Shown here in pieces: positions 1 to 7,398 of a DNA stretch of 26,997 nucleotides. The notes beneath the pieces were generated by a model that did no database searches, had not been told where the DNA came from, and saw only the letters and a list, made by a program, of their open reading frames with translations. This DNA is from DATLXH01 sp035576005. Its GTDB lineage: Bacteria; Acidobacteriota; Thermoanaerobaculia; Gp7-AA8. A program made the position numbers and the translations under genes. The stretch's first letter is position 1; each line of letters starts with the position of its first letter. Location of the stretch: assembly GCA_035576005.1 (NCBI GenBank), contig DATLXH010000196.1:1-26997 (forward strand), given 5' to 3'.

Positions 1-141
1 GTGGCTTGGATGCGAGGCGCGCGGCGATTTTGCGACGAAGGCATAGTCGACACTATGTCGAGGAGCGAAATTGCCGTGCGACGAAGCAGACAGGCCGCTA
101 TCCGTCGTCTCGCGGCGAAGGTCTGTGAGAAATGCGGGTTA
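1..141 (-). repeat. Dispersed palindromic element, copy A (truncated by window edge)
   Basis: This is the same sequence as the full copies further right, but in reverse orientation. It contains the inner palindrome with the CATAGT/ACTATG core at about 42-57 and ends in the terminal repeat AAGGTCTGTGAGAAATGCGG followed by GTTA at 141. The far end lies outside the window. It sits about 60 bases upstream of the ndk -10 box, so it may mark the boundary of the upstream transcription unit. Confidence 0.85.
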
Positions 142-202
142 GAAGCGCACCCTGCTTCGCACGCCGCCTCCAATCGCGCGCAGCAGCTCGCGTCTCCCTG
201 TG

Positions 203-208
203 TATAAT
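203..208 (+). promoter_or_regulatory. Probable -10 box of the ndk promoter
   Basis: A perfect TATAAT lies 41 bases before the ndk start codon. No good -35 box is seen at the expected spacing (about 180-185). A start site near 215 would give a leader of about 35 nt that includes the AGGAG ribosome binding site at 240-244. The call rests only on the -10 match and its position. Confidence 0.5.
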
Positions 209-249
209 CCGCCCCCTAAATTCAGATCCGCCCAGGGCCAGGAGCTCGC

Positions 250-666
250 ATGTCAAACCGCACATTTACAATCATCAAACCGGATTCAGTCGAGAAGGGA
301 AACTTCGGAAAGATCATCAGTCGGGTGGAGTCCGAAGGCTTTCGCATACTCGGATTGAAGAAAGTCAGCTTGTCTCAGGCGGCTGCTGAGAAGTTCTACG
401 CCATTCACAAAGAACGTCCGTTCTACAAGGATCTGGTCCGCTACATGACCTCCGGTCCGGTCTATGTCGCAGCGCTCGAGGGCGGCGACGCTGTGCCGCA
501 GTTCCGAAAGCTCATGGGTGCCACTGACCCTTCCAAAGCCGACGCGGGAACGATCCGGAAAGACTTCGGCGAGTCGATCGAGCGAAATGCCATACACGGA
601 TCCGATTCGTCCGAGAATGCTGATGGAGAAATCAGATTCTTCTTCGCAGAGTCGGAGCTGTCGTAG
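250..666 (+). CDS. ndk: Nucleoside diphosphate kinase
   Basis: Cytosolic enzyme that transfers the gamma phosphate of ATP to other (d)NDPs through a phosphohistidine, balancing nucleotide pools. The 138-residue protein has the usual single-domain length. It shows the N-terminal TIIKPD strand with K10, the GTIRxDF segment (100-106) and the active-site NAIHGSDS (113-120) with catalytic H116. The ATG start is supported by AGGAG at 240-244 with five bases of spacing and by a TATAAT at 203-208. It appears monocistronic: it is flanked upstream by repeat copy A and downstream by a 430-bp repeat cluster. Nothing in the sequence suggests loss of function. Confidence 0.97.
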   Translation: MSNRTFTIIKPDSVEKGNFGKIISRVESEGFRILGLKKVSLSQAAAEKFYAIHKERPFYKDLVRYMTSGPVYVAALEGGDAVPQFRKLMGATDPSKADAGTIRKDFGESIERNAIHGSDSSENADGEIRFFFAESELS

Positions 667-745
667 GGCGTCCAGGGCGATAACGCCGGGCATCCTGAGC
701 TGATAACAAGGCAGCGTTCGTTCCCTTTGCCCTAACCAGGAGTAC

Positions 746-810
746 CGCGTGACAGACAAGAGTGTCTGTCCTACACGCGCATGTAGGACAACACTCTTGT
801 CTGTCACGCG
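746..810. repeat. Long near-perfect hairpin (29-bp stem)
   Basis: Bases 746-765 are the exact reverse complement of 791-810. After a single unpaired C (766), 767-775 pairs with 782-790, leaving a six-base loop at 776-781. There is no T-run, so it is not a classical intrinsic terminator, although it lies between the convergent ndk and rlpA-like genes. It abuts the decayed repeat half at about 811-909. It could be a separate small palindromic element or the remains of a composite one. Confidence 0.9.
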
Positions 811-909
811 ACACTGTCGTCTGGACGTTTCGTCGCTCGAACGCTGGAAACCGTCTTAAGCCTCGCATCCACGCCGCACTCCGCCGCCTTGCACCAGAGG
901 TCTGTGAAA
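811..909 (+). repeat. Decayed right half of the dispersed element (copy B')
   Basis: The segment 829-909 aligns with the right half of the full copies. It has TTCGTCGC followed by a diverged stretch, then CCTCGCATCCA, CTCCGCCG and AGGTCTGTGA. The last bases of the terminal repeat are missing. It stops nine bases before full copy B, so the two elements are side by side in the same orientation. The part 811-828 matches only weakly. No gene is seen between 667 and 1099. Confidence 0.65.
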
Positions 910-917
910 GGAACTGG

Positions 918-1103
918 CTAACCCGCATTTCTCACAGACCTTCGCCGCGAGACGACGGATAGCGGCCTGTCTGCTTCGTTGCGCGGCAATTTCGCTCCTT
1001 GACATAGTGTCGACTATGCCTTCGTCGCAAAATCGCCGTGCGCCTCGCATCCAAGTTACTCTCCGCCGTCTCACGACAAAGGCCTGTGAGAAATGCGGGT
1101 TAG
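918..1103 (+). repeat. Dispersed palindromic element, copy B (full)
   Basis: Full-length copy beginning CTAACCCGCATTTCTCAC and ending GTGAGAAATGCGGGTTAG. The ends are inverted repeats of about 36 bp, and the central palindrome carries CATAGTGTCGACTATG. By hand alignment it differs from copy F at about six positions of 184. Its last three bases (TTA, 1100-1102) are, on the minus strand, the TAA stop of the rlpA-like gene. A TA at both outer ends is consistent with a TA target duplication. Confidence 0.92.
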
Positions 1104-2017
1104 TCCGCGGCGACAACGATTCCCGACATACCCGCCACTTCCAGCGACTCCCGCGCGTCGATGGCTTCCGCTCTACTCTTGAACGGACCGATCCTGACGC
1201 GGAACAGCGGGCCGCTCTGATCCACGTACACGGCGGGAAGCACTGCAGCCACTTTCTCCCGGAGCGCTCGCGCGTTCTGCTCGACCTGAAACGCACCGGC
1301 CTGAACGACGAAGCCCTCTTTTCGGACGGCAGGCGGCCGCGGCGCCGGGGCGGGAGTCTGTACGATCCTGGCGGTCGACGGGATGGAGGGAGCTGCACCA
1401 GGTGCCGGGACTTCTTCGATCACTGTTCCTCCGGGGGACACCTGCTTCCTCACTGCAACCCCGGCCCGCTCTTCCACGACACCGACGCGGAATGCATCAT
1501 CAGTCGGGATCACGGAGACGGCAGCTGGAGTGGATGAGGAGGGGAGGGGAAAGTCGATTGGCGGCGGTGTCGCTGCATCTCGCGCGACTTCCTGGGGTTT
1601 AGTGATCGTCACGACGTACGGGACAGGTGGCTCACGGTCGCCTCTCCCGAGCCTGGTGATTGCCATCTCAACCGTGCCGACTCCGGGATCGATCATGCCG
1701 ATTTTCTCAGCGGCTCCGTACGAGAGGTCGATGATCCGATTCCCGATAAACGGGCCTCGATCGTTGATCCGTACGCTCACGGTTTGTCCGTTCTTCACAT
1801 TTCGCACTGTCAGTACGGTTCCGAACGGAAGAGTCCGGTGCGCCGCCGTAAGAAGCAGAGGGTCGAAGATCTCTCCGTTCGCGGTCGTTCTCCCGGAAAA
1901 CTCTTCTCCGTACCAGCTTGCCGAGCCGCGCATCGGCGTCGACTCCACCGGCGCGGGTTTGACGGTCGCGCAACGCAACGTGATTACTAGGACGGCTGCA
2001 ACGAGGAGCGTCTTCAT
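1100..2017 (-). CDS. RlpA-like lytic transglycosylase with SPOR domain
   Basis: Envelope protein expected to cleave peptidoglycan glycan strands and to sit at division sites through binding of denuded glycans. The 305-residue protein has an N-terminal hydrophobic segment (3-14). Cys16 could be lipidated, but TLRC is not a good lipobox. A double-psi beta-barrel RlpA domain covers about 31-123 and contains SASWYG, AAHRTLPFGT with H60 and RINDRGPF with D86, the residues matching the catalytic pair described in RlpA. A Pro-rich linker leads to a SPOR domain at about 233-303 (FVVQAGAF, FRVRIGPF). The start overlaps the purB stop as ATGA, so the pair is probably translationally coupled. The stop codon lies inside the end of repeat copy B. 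Confidence 0.9.
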   Translation of the reverse strand: MKTLLVAAVLVITLRCATVKPAPVESTPMRGSASWYGEEFSGRTTANGEIFDPLLLTAAHRTLPFGTVLTVRNVKNGQTVSVRINDRGPFIGNRIIDLSYGAAEKIGMIDPGVGTVEMAITRLGRGDREPPVPYVVTITKPQEVARDAATPPPIDFPLPSSSTPAAVSVIPTDDAFRVGVVEERAGVAVRKQVSPGGTVIEEVPAPGAAPSIPSTARIVQTPAPAPRPPAVRKEGFVVQAGAFQVEQNARALREKVAAVLPAVYVDQSGPLFRVRIGPFKSRAEAIDARESLEVAGMSGIVVAAD

Positions 2018-3450
2018 ACCCGCACCTCTCCCGGCTCTCCGTGAATCATGCTGCTTCGCTCTTTCATGATCGGATCGATATAGTTCTCGAGAAAGGAATC
2101 GACCTGAGCCGCTGACAAACCGGTGTAGGCCGAAGGTCGGGCAAAAGCCTCGATCGTGTCGGGCCTCAGGCCGAACAGCGGATCGGCTGCGATGCGATGA
2201 TAGAGATCGTTGTCCTGCGACCCCTCTTTGAGCCGTTCCGCTGCAGCCTGAGAGTGAACTCGAACACGTTCGTGGAGCAGCTGACGATCACCGCCGGCGC
2301 GCACACCCTCCATCATCAGGTTTTCGGTGGCCATGAAAGGCAGCTCGCGTCTGACGTTGGCTCCGATGACCTCCGGATGCACAACGATCCCAGCGATAAT
2401 ATTGTCGTAGAGCAACGCAATCGCATCCGCGGCGAGGAAGGCCTCCGGGATGGCGATCCGGCGATTCGCCGAGTCGTCGAGGGTTCTTTCGAACCATTGC
2501 GTCGCGGCTGTCAGCGCAGGGTTCTGAGCATTGACGATCAGATGGCGGGCGAGTGCGTCGATCCGCTCGGCACGCATGGGGTTCCGTTTGTACGCCATCG
2601 CCGAGGAGCCGACCTGTTCCTCTTCGAAAGGCTCCTCGATCTCGCGAAGGTGCTGGAGCAGCCGCATGTCATACGCAAACTTCGAGGCCGACTGCCCGAA
2701 GCCCGCCAGCGCATTCACGACCATGGAGTCGACCTTCCGCGAATAGGTCTGGCCTGATACGGGATAGACGCGTTCAAGTCCCATCTTCTGCGCCACGAGA
2801 CGCTCGAGGTCGGCGACTTTGCCGGCATCTCCGTCGAAGAGCTTCAGGAACGACGCCTGAGTGCCGGTCGCTCCCTTGACACCGAGCAGCGCCAGCGAGC
2901 CCTGTCGAAACTCGATCTCTCGATAGTCGAGCAGCAGGTCATGCAACCAGAGTGTCGCGCGCTTTCCGACGGTCGTGAGCTGTGCGGGCTGGAAATGTGT
3001 GAACGCGAGCGTTGGCGTGTCACGCCACTCGATGGCGAACGCCCGGAGCTTCGCCATGAGGTTGACCAGGCGCTGTTCGATCAGCGCGAGTGCCTCGGCC
3101 ATCAGCAGGATATCCGCGTTGTCGGTAACGAACGCGGAAGTCGCGCCGAGGTGGATGATGCCCCTGGCCGAAGGAGCCTGGAGGCCGTACGCGTGGATGT
3201 GAGACATCACATCATGCCGAATCTCGCGCTCCCGCTTCTCAGCTTCCTCGTAGTTGATCGAGGAGACTGACTGTCGCAATTCGGTGATCTGCTCGTCGGT
3301 GATCGCAAGCCCCAGCTCTTTTTCCGCTTCAGCGAGAGCCACCCAGAGCCTTCGCCAGGTGCGGAACTTCGCGTCCTGCGAGAAAAGGTATGACATCTCC
3401 CGCGAGGCATAGCGATCGGTGAGTGGGTTCGAAGCGCGATCTCGAGTCAT
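2014..3450 (-). CDS. purB: Adenylosuccinate lyase (long, animal-like type)
   Basis: Cytosolic purine enzyme that removes fumarate from SAICAR and from adenylosuccinate. At 478 residues it is longer than the roughly 430-residue Bacillus type. Its segments RYAS.EM, HLGATS, THFQPAQLTTVGKR, GTQASFL, GQTYSRKVD, WFERTLDDSANRR and LPFMATEN closely follow the long form known from animals. The superfamily signature reads GSSAMAYKRNPMRAER, with Ala where Pro is usual. The mobile-loop serine and the lysine are kept. The ATG at 3450 has no clear ribosome binding site, but TATAAT (3464-3459, minus strand) lies just upstream, so the mRNA may be nearly leaderless. The rlpA-like gene follows with a four-base overlap. 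Confidence 0.96.
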   Translation of the reverse strand: MTRDRASNPLTDRYASREMSYLFSQDAKFRTWRRLWVALAEAEKELGLAITDEQITELRQSVSSINYEEAEKREREIRHDVMSHIHAYGLQAPSARGIIHLGATSAFVTDNADILLMAEALALIEQRLVNLMAKLRAFAIEWRDTPTLAFTHFQPAQLTTVGKRATLWLHDLLLDYREIEFRQGSLALLGVKGATGTQASFLKLFDGDAGKVADLERLVAQKMGLERVYPVSGQTYSRKVDSMVVNALAGFGQSASKFAYDMRLLQHLREIEEPFEEEQVGSSAMAYKRNPMRAERIDALARHLIVNAQNPALTAATQWFERTLDDSANRRIAIPEAFLAADAIALLYDNIIAGIVVHPEVIGANVRRELPFMATENLMMEGVRAGGDRQLLHERVRVHSQAAAERLKEGSQDNDLYHRIAADPLFGLRPDTIEAFARPSAYTGLSAAQVDSFLENYIDPIMKERSSMIHGEPGEVRV

Positions 3451-3593
3451 CGTTTGAAATTATAGATGCTTCTCGCGAGTGCAGGATCTGGCATACGTCC
3501 TGACTGGCGGGAGGTACGTTGGCGCGACCCGGCTGATGGCGCTTTCTCTCCGGCTCTGCTATCGTCGCCGCCGTCCCCGAGGTCTTCTCAAAT

Positions 3594-4190
3594 TTGATCA
3601 TCGAATGCACGAGTTGTAAGGCAAGGTACCAATACGACGAGAGTCGCTTCGAGCGGAAGCCTGCCAAAAAAATCCGGTGCGCGAAGTGCCAGGAAGTTTT
3701 CGAGGTCCAGAACCCTGCTTTTGCGGCTGCGCCTGCCGTGGATCCCGGTGACGATACGCTCATGGGACGTCCAAGAACGATCGAGGAGGCGGTGCCGCCT
3801 CTCGTTGCCGAAGGTGCCGCTGCTGACTCCGGAAACGTGGTGAGCCCGGCAAGTGGCAGCTCCCGTAGCGGAGCGAAACTTCCCGAGGGGAAACGCCTCT
3901 CGCTCGCGATCATCAATGGTCCGAACTCGGGAATGGTCTTCCGATTGGAGAAACCGAGGATTGTGATCGGGCGATCGAGCGCCGACTTCATTCTGAATGA
4001 CAGCGAGTCGAGCCGTGCGCATGCAGCGGTGGAAGCGCGGGATCCTCTCGTTCTCCTGGAGGATCTGGGATCAACCAATGGAACGCTGGTGGATGGCGCT
4101 AGAATCCAGCGGCCGGTGGAGCTTCAGAACCATTCGGAGTTTCAGGTGGGAGCGACGACGATCATGTTGATCGTTACCGATGAAGCCTAG
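3594..4190 (+). CDS. Zinc-finger (MJ0042-type) and FHA-domain protein
   Basis: Predicted cytosolic phosphothreonine-binding adaptor; the partner is unknown. The 198-residue protein opens with a small zinc ribbon (C5xxC8, C29xxC32) in the MJ0042-like context ECTSCKARYQYDE...IRCAKCQEVFEV. A low-complexity linker follows (about 40-100). A complete FHA domain occupies about 105-195, with GRS (126-128), SSRAH (139-143) and the STNGT loop (160-164). The start is a TTG, chosen because it directly precedes the zinc ribbon; GAGG at 3579-3582 is a possible ribosome binding site. No kinase or phosphatase gene is adjacent. The TAG stop (4188-4190) is also the first bases of repeat copy C. Confidence 0.85.
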   Translation: MIIECTSCKARYQYDESRFERKPAKKIRCAKCQEVFEVQNPAFAAAPAVDPGDDTLMGRPRTIEEAVPPLVAEGAAADSGNVVSPASGSSRSGAKLPEGKRLSLAIINGPNSGMVFRLEKPRIVIGRSSADFILNDSESSRAHAAVEARDPLVLLEDLGSTNGTLVDGARIQRPVELQNHSEFQVGATTIMLIVTDEA

Positions 4191-4373
4191 GCCCGCATTA
4201 CTCACAGACCTTTGTCGTGAGACGACGGATAGCGGCCTGTCTCGTTCGTTGCACGGCAATTTCGCTCCTTGACATAGTGTCGACTATGCCTTCGTCGCAA
4301 AATCGCCGTGCGCCTCGCATCCAAGCCACTCTCCGCCGTCTCACGACGAAGGTCTGTGAGTAATGCGGGCTAG
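4187..4373 (+). repeat. Dispersed palindromic element, copy C (full, both arms changed alike)
   Basis: Full copy lying between the FHA gene and the ABC exporter. Its left end reads CTAGGCCCGCATTACTCAC and its right end GTGAGTAATGCGGGCTAG. Compared with the other copies, the T-to-A change after CATT occurs in the left arm and the complementary change occurs in the right arm. The change from AACCC-type to GCCC-type ends is also mirrored, so pairing is kept. The left arm has one extra G. The core CATAGTGTCGACTATG is intact. The TAG at the left edge is the stop codon of the FHA gene. Confidence 0.92.
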
Positions 4374-4424
4374 TGGAGTAGTGCGCGAGCGCTGAAGGTT
4401 CCTGGTTCCGTTCGCACGTTCCGC

Positions 4425-5219
4425 ATGATTGCCTCCCTTCAAAATCTGTTTCGCCACCGCCAGCTGATCGGCGCGCTCACTGCGCGCGATTTGAAGGCGA
4501 GATATCGCGGATCCGTACTCGGCTATTTCTGGTCACTCGCCAACCCTCTGCTTCTCCTTTTCGTCTACACGCTGGTGTTCACGAAGTTCTTTCCCAGGCC
4601 GGACGAGAAAGCGTTTGCGCTGTTCCTGTTTGCAGGGATTCTTCCGTGGACTTTCTTTTCGGGGGCGATCCTCGAAGCGACCGATTCGATCTTCGCAAAC
4701 GCGGGGCTGATCAAGAAGGTCATGTTCCCGGCGGAGTCATTGCCTCTGGTCGTCGTTCTGTCGCACCTCACACATTTTCTTCTCGCTCTGCCGGTGCTGC
4801 TCGTTGCGGCTCTCGTCTACGCAGTGCAGGGGAAAGTCAACCTGACTCTCGATATCGCGTTCGCACCGCTCCTCATGTTGCTCCAGACAATCTTCATCGC
4901 CGGTGTGGCAATGATCGTCTCGTCGGCATCAGTCCTCTTTCGTGATCTGAAGGACCTGGTCGCGAATCTCCTGCACCTGGGGTTCTTTCTCACTCCCGTG
5001 ATCTACCGTCTGGACAGGGTTCCTTCCGGGTGGTTGCGTTCGCTTCTCAAACTGAATCCGATGACTCCCTTCATGCTCGGATATCAGGATATTTTTTTTC
5101 ATGGCCGCCCCCCACGCCCGATCGACCTTGCTCTGATGGTTCTCTATGCAGGCGTCTCCCTCGCTCTCGGCCTGACCGTATTCGACCGGTTGCGTGACAC
5201 CCTCGCGGAGGCCATCTGA
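4425..5219 (+). CDS. ABC-2 type polysaccharide/O-antigen export permease (Wzm-like)
   Basis: Inner-membrane half of an ABC exporter expected to move lipid-linked polysaccharide across the inner membrane. The 264-residue length and overall pattern fit the Wzm/RfbA/KpsM family. The N-terminus contains RHRQLIGALTARDLKARYRGSVLG in pieces typical of the cytoplasmic interface helix, followed by about six hydrophobic segments and a conserved NP near the end (LLKLNPMTPFM). The ATG at 4425 has no obvious ribosome binding site. The gene ends at 5219, where the ATP-binding partner begins, possibly with overlap. No O-antigen biosynthesis cluster is adjacent, so the substrate cannot be stated. Confidence 0.93.
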   Translation: MIASLQNLFRHRQLIGALTARDLKARYRGSVLGYFWSLANPLLLLFVYTLVFTKFFPRPDEKAFALFLFAGILPWTFFSGAILEATDSIFANAGLIKKVMFPAESLPLVVVLSHLTHFLLALPVLLVAALVYAVQGKVNLTLDIAFAPLLMLLQTIFIAGVAMIVSSASVLFRDLKDLVANLLHLGFFLTPVIYRLDRVPSGWLRSLLKLNPMTPFMLGYQDIFFHGRPPRPIDLALMVLYAGVSLALGLTVFDRLRDTLAEAI

Positions 5220-5239
5220 GCCGCCGTTATCCGCTCTCG

Positions 5240-6646
5240 TTGCAGAACGTCTCGAAGAGCTATCGACTGTTCGGAAGACGATCGAACTTCCAGACCCTCA
5301 AGAGTGCTCTTCTCAAGCGTCAGCTCATTCAGGAGCCGGAATCTTCCTCGGTTGCTCTCCACGACATATCGTTCAACGTCGAGAAGGGTGAGGCGTTCGG
5401 GATCATCGGACGGAACGGTTCAGGAAAGTCGAGTCTGCTCAAGATCGTTTCAGGAATCTTCAAGCCGACGACGGGAAAAGTGGTGGTTGATGGACGGCTT
5501 TCAGCGCTCATAGAACTGGGTGCCGGGTTCCATCCGGAGATCAGCGGTCGCGAGAATATTTACATCAATGGGATCATGCTCGGCCTGACGAAACGCGAGA
5601 TCGCGGCGAAGTTCGCCCGGATAGTCGAGTTCGCCGGAATCGGCGAGTACCTCGAGCAGCCGGTCAAGACGTATTCGTCTGGCATGTACGTGCGGCTCGG
5701 ATTCTCAGTGGCCGTTCATGTGGATCCTGACATCCTTTTGATCGACGAAGTGCTTGCGGTCGGGGATGAGGAGTTCTCGCAGAAGTGCGTGGCAAAGATT
5801 CAGGAGATGAAACTGCGCGGAGTGACGATGCTCTTCGTGACTCATCAGCTCGATCACGTCCGCAACCTTTGTGACCGCGCTCTCTGGCTCGATCACGGAC
5901 AGATGGCGTCGATCGGCGATCCGGTTCGTGTTTCTGACGACTACCTGCAGAGCGTGTCTCAGACGACGCGAAAAGCAGCTGGAGCCGCGCCCGCTGTCGA
6001 GATCCATCCGATTCCGGAAGCGGTTGAGGATGTCGAGGGCGACTCGATGCTCGAGGAAGAGCGATGGGGCTCAGGCGAGGTCCTTCTGGCGAAGGCGAGG
6101 ATCGTAGGAATCGACGGCAGCGAACTGGTCGCTCTCGGGGCTGGTACGGCTGTAACTCTGGAGATGGAGATTGAGGTCAGAGAACCTCAGACGGATTTTG
6201 TGGTCGGGGTCGGAATCTACTCTGCCGACGGCACGTGCGTTTACGGCACGAATACAGATCTCGAAGGGTGGGTATCGAGACGACTCCATGGGAACGCACG
6301 GGTTCTCTTCTCGGTACCGTCGCTCGATCTGGTGGCAGGAACTTATCGATTCGATGCAGCGCTGCACACCCGTAACGGGCGTGCGTTCGATTATCGAAGA
6401 GGCGTCATTCGCTTTGTCGTCGGGTCACGGGTCCACGATATAGGCATTTATCGCCCGCAGCACAGCTGGACGTTCGCGGGCGACATAGAGCTCACACCGT
6501 TTGATACGAGCGAGCGGGATGTGCCGGCTCAGATGCTGGAGGCATTGAAGGAGCTCGACGCCGCGAATCGGTCTTCTGCGTCGGATGCAGGAGACGATTC
6601 CCGGAAGGACGGGAAAACGCGGCGAAAAAAAACCGGCGAAACGTGA
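5240..6646 (+). CDS. ABC exporter ATP-binding protein with C-terminal glycan-binding domain (Wzt-like)
   Basis: ATPase partner of the preceding permease. From the TTG at 5240 the protein has 468 residues. It contains Walker A GRNGSGKS (58-65), the HPEISGRENI segment, the signature YSSGMYVRLGF (about 145-155), Walker B ILLIDEVLAVGDEEF and the switch VTHQ. A Wzt_C-like beta-sandwich lies at about 270-425; in Wzt proteins this domain recognises the polysaccharide end. The tail is very basic. The TTG lacks a ribosome binding site and cuts into the first beta-strand. A CTG at 5216 overlaps the permease stop, has GGAGG at 5207-5211 and adds eight residues that complete the strand, so it may be the true start. 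Confidence 0.93.
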   Translation: MQNVSKSYRLFGRRSNFQTLKSALLKRQLIQEPESSSVALHDISFNVEKGEAFGIIGRNGSGKSSLLKIVSGIFKPTTGKVVVDGRLSALIELGAGFHPEISGRENIYINGIMLGLTKREIAAKFARIVEFAGIGEYLEQPVKTYSSGMYVRLGFSVAVHVDPDILLIDEVLAVGDEEFSQKCVAKIQEMKLRGVTMLFVTHQLDHVRNLCDRALWLDHGQMASIGDPVRVSDDYLQSVSQTTRKAAGAAPAVEIHPIPEAVEDVEGDSMLEEERWGSGEVLLAKARIVGIDGSELVALGAGTAVTLEMEIEVREPQTDFVVGVGIYSADGTCVYGTNTDLEGWVSRRLHGNARVLFSVPSLDLVAGTYRFDAALHTRNGRAFDYRRGVIRFVVGSRVHDIGIYRPQHSWTFAGDIELTPFDTSERDVPAQMLEALKELDAANRSSASDAGDDSRKDGKTRRKKTGET

Positions 6647-6693
6647 GCACCAGGTTCCTGCGGAGGGGCCCCGAGCGCGTGGACGCTATGCGA

Positions 6694-7047
6694 TCAACGG
6701 ACTGGATGGCTTGCCAGCAGGTCTGCGCGATCTGGGAGCATGTAGACGATCTCTCCCGGCTTCGCCATCCCCAGATCCTGACGCGCAATGCGCTCCACCG
6801 CGAAGGTCGAGCGGTTGATACTCTCGATCTCTCTCGTGAGCCGGCCGTTCTCCTGCTCGAGGTGGTGAATCTCACTGCGAAGAGACTCAACGCGTCCCCG
6901 GGCGCGACGCAACTCTGCAATTCCTTCCTCACTGAAGACGAAAGAGACGAGAAAGACGATGCTGAGCACCCCGGAGAGAAGGAGCACTGCCTTGAGCGTT
7001 ACCTTGGTCGCTTTCTTCGGGTCGTGCGTTGAGACTGATGGCTGCAA
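6694..7047 (-). CDS. FtsB/DivIC-like septum formation initiator protein
   Basis: Small bitopic division protein of the family that joins FtsL and FtsQ in the divisome. The 117-residue protein has a short cytoplasmic N-terminus and one membrane helix (about 19-39). A coiled coil follows at about 43-80 (ELRRARGRVESLRSEIHHLE and onward). It ends with the conserved ARQDLGMAKPGEIVYML block typical of the family. The start is a TTG at 7047 without a clear ribosome binding site; no in-frame ATG exists near it. It is convergent with the exporter genes (47-base gap, no T-rich terminator seen) and divergent from the M49-like gene, with repeat copy D between. Confidence 0.88.
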   Translation of the reverse strand: MQPSVSTHDPKKATKVTLKAVLLLSGVLSIVFLVSFVFSEEGIAELRRARGRVESLRSEIHHLEQENGRLTREIESINRSTFAVERIARQDLGMAKPGEIVYMLPDRADLLASHPVR

Positions 7048-7117
7048 GATATGGACAGTGTCGTGAGAATGCCAGAGAGAGTCAAGGCAGGCACTCGTCG
7101 GAGCTCCGGCCCGCTCT

Positions 7118-7300
7118 TAACCCGCATTTCTCCCAGACCTTCGCCGCGAGACGACGGATAGCGGCCTGCCTGCTTCGTTGCACAGCAATTTCGCTCCTCG
7201 ACATAGTGTCGACTAGGCCTTCGTCGCAAAATCGCCGTGCGCCTCGCATCCAAGCCCCTCTCCACCGTCTCACGACAAAGGTCTGTGAGAAATGCGGCCC
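7118..7300 (+). repeat. Dispersed palindromic element, copy D (full, right tip decayed)
   Basis: Copy lying between the divergent ftsB-like and M49-like genes. The left end is TTAACCCGCATTTCTCCCAG. The right end keeps AAAGGTCTGTGAGAAATGCGG but then reads CCCGG instead of GTTAG. The core has one change (CATAGTGTCGACTAGG), breaking the outermost core pair. Other bases match copies B and F closely. Promoters for both flanking genes must lie in or beside the element, because the intergenic space is otherwise short. Confidence 0.9.
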
Positions 7301-7398
7301 GGCGGCACCGCGCTGCAGGGTGAGTGTCACGCCTCGAGGGCTCCAATCGCGATATCCTCTCTTTGCCTGAACGCGCGCTGAGACCGCTGGAGGAAATC

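Noticed and set aside
286..807. Minus-strand frame covering ndk and the hairpin
   Set aside because: It is antisense to the whole of ndk and reads through the hairpin; no family resemblance.
6643..7032. Plus-strand reading frame opposite the FtsB-like gene
   Set aside because: The minus strand gives a clear FtsB/DivIC protein with membrane helix and coiled coil; the plus frame has no recognisable features.
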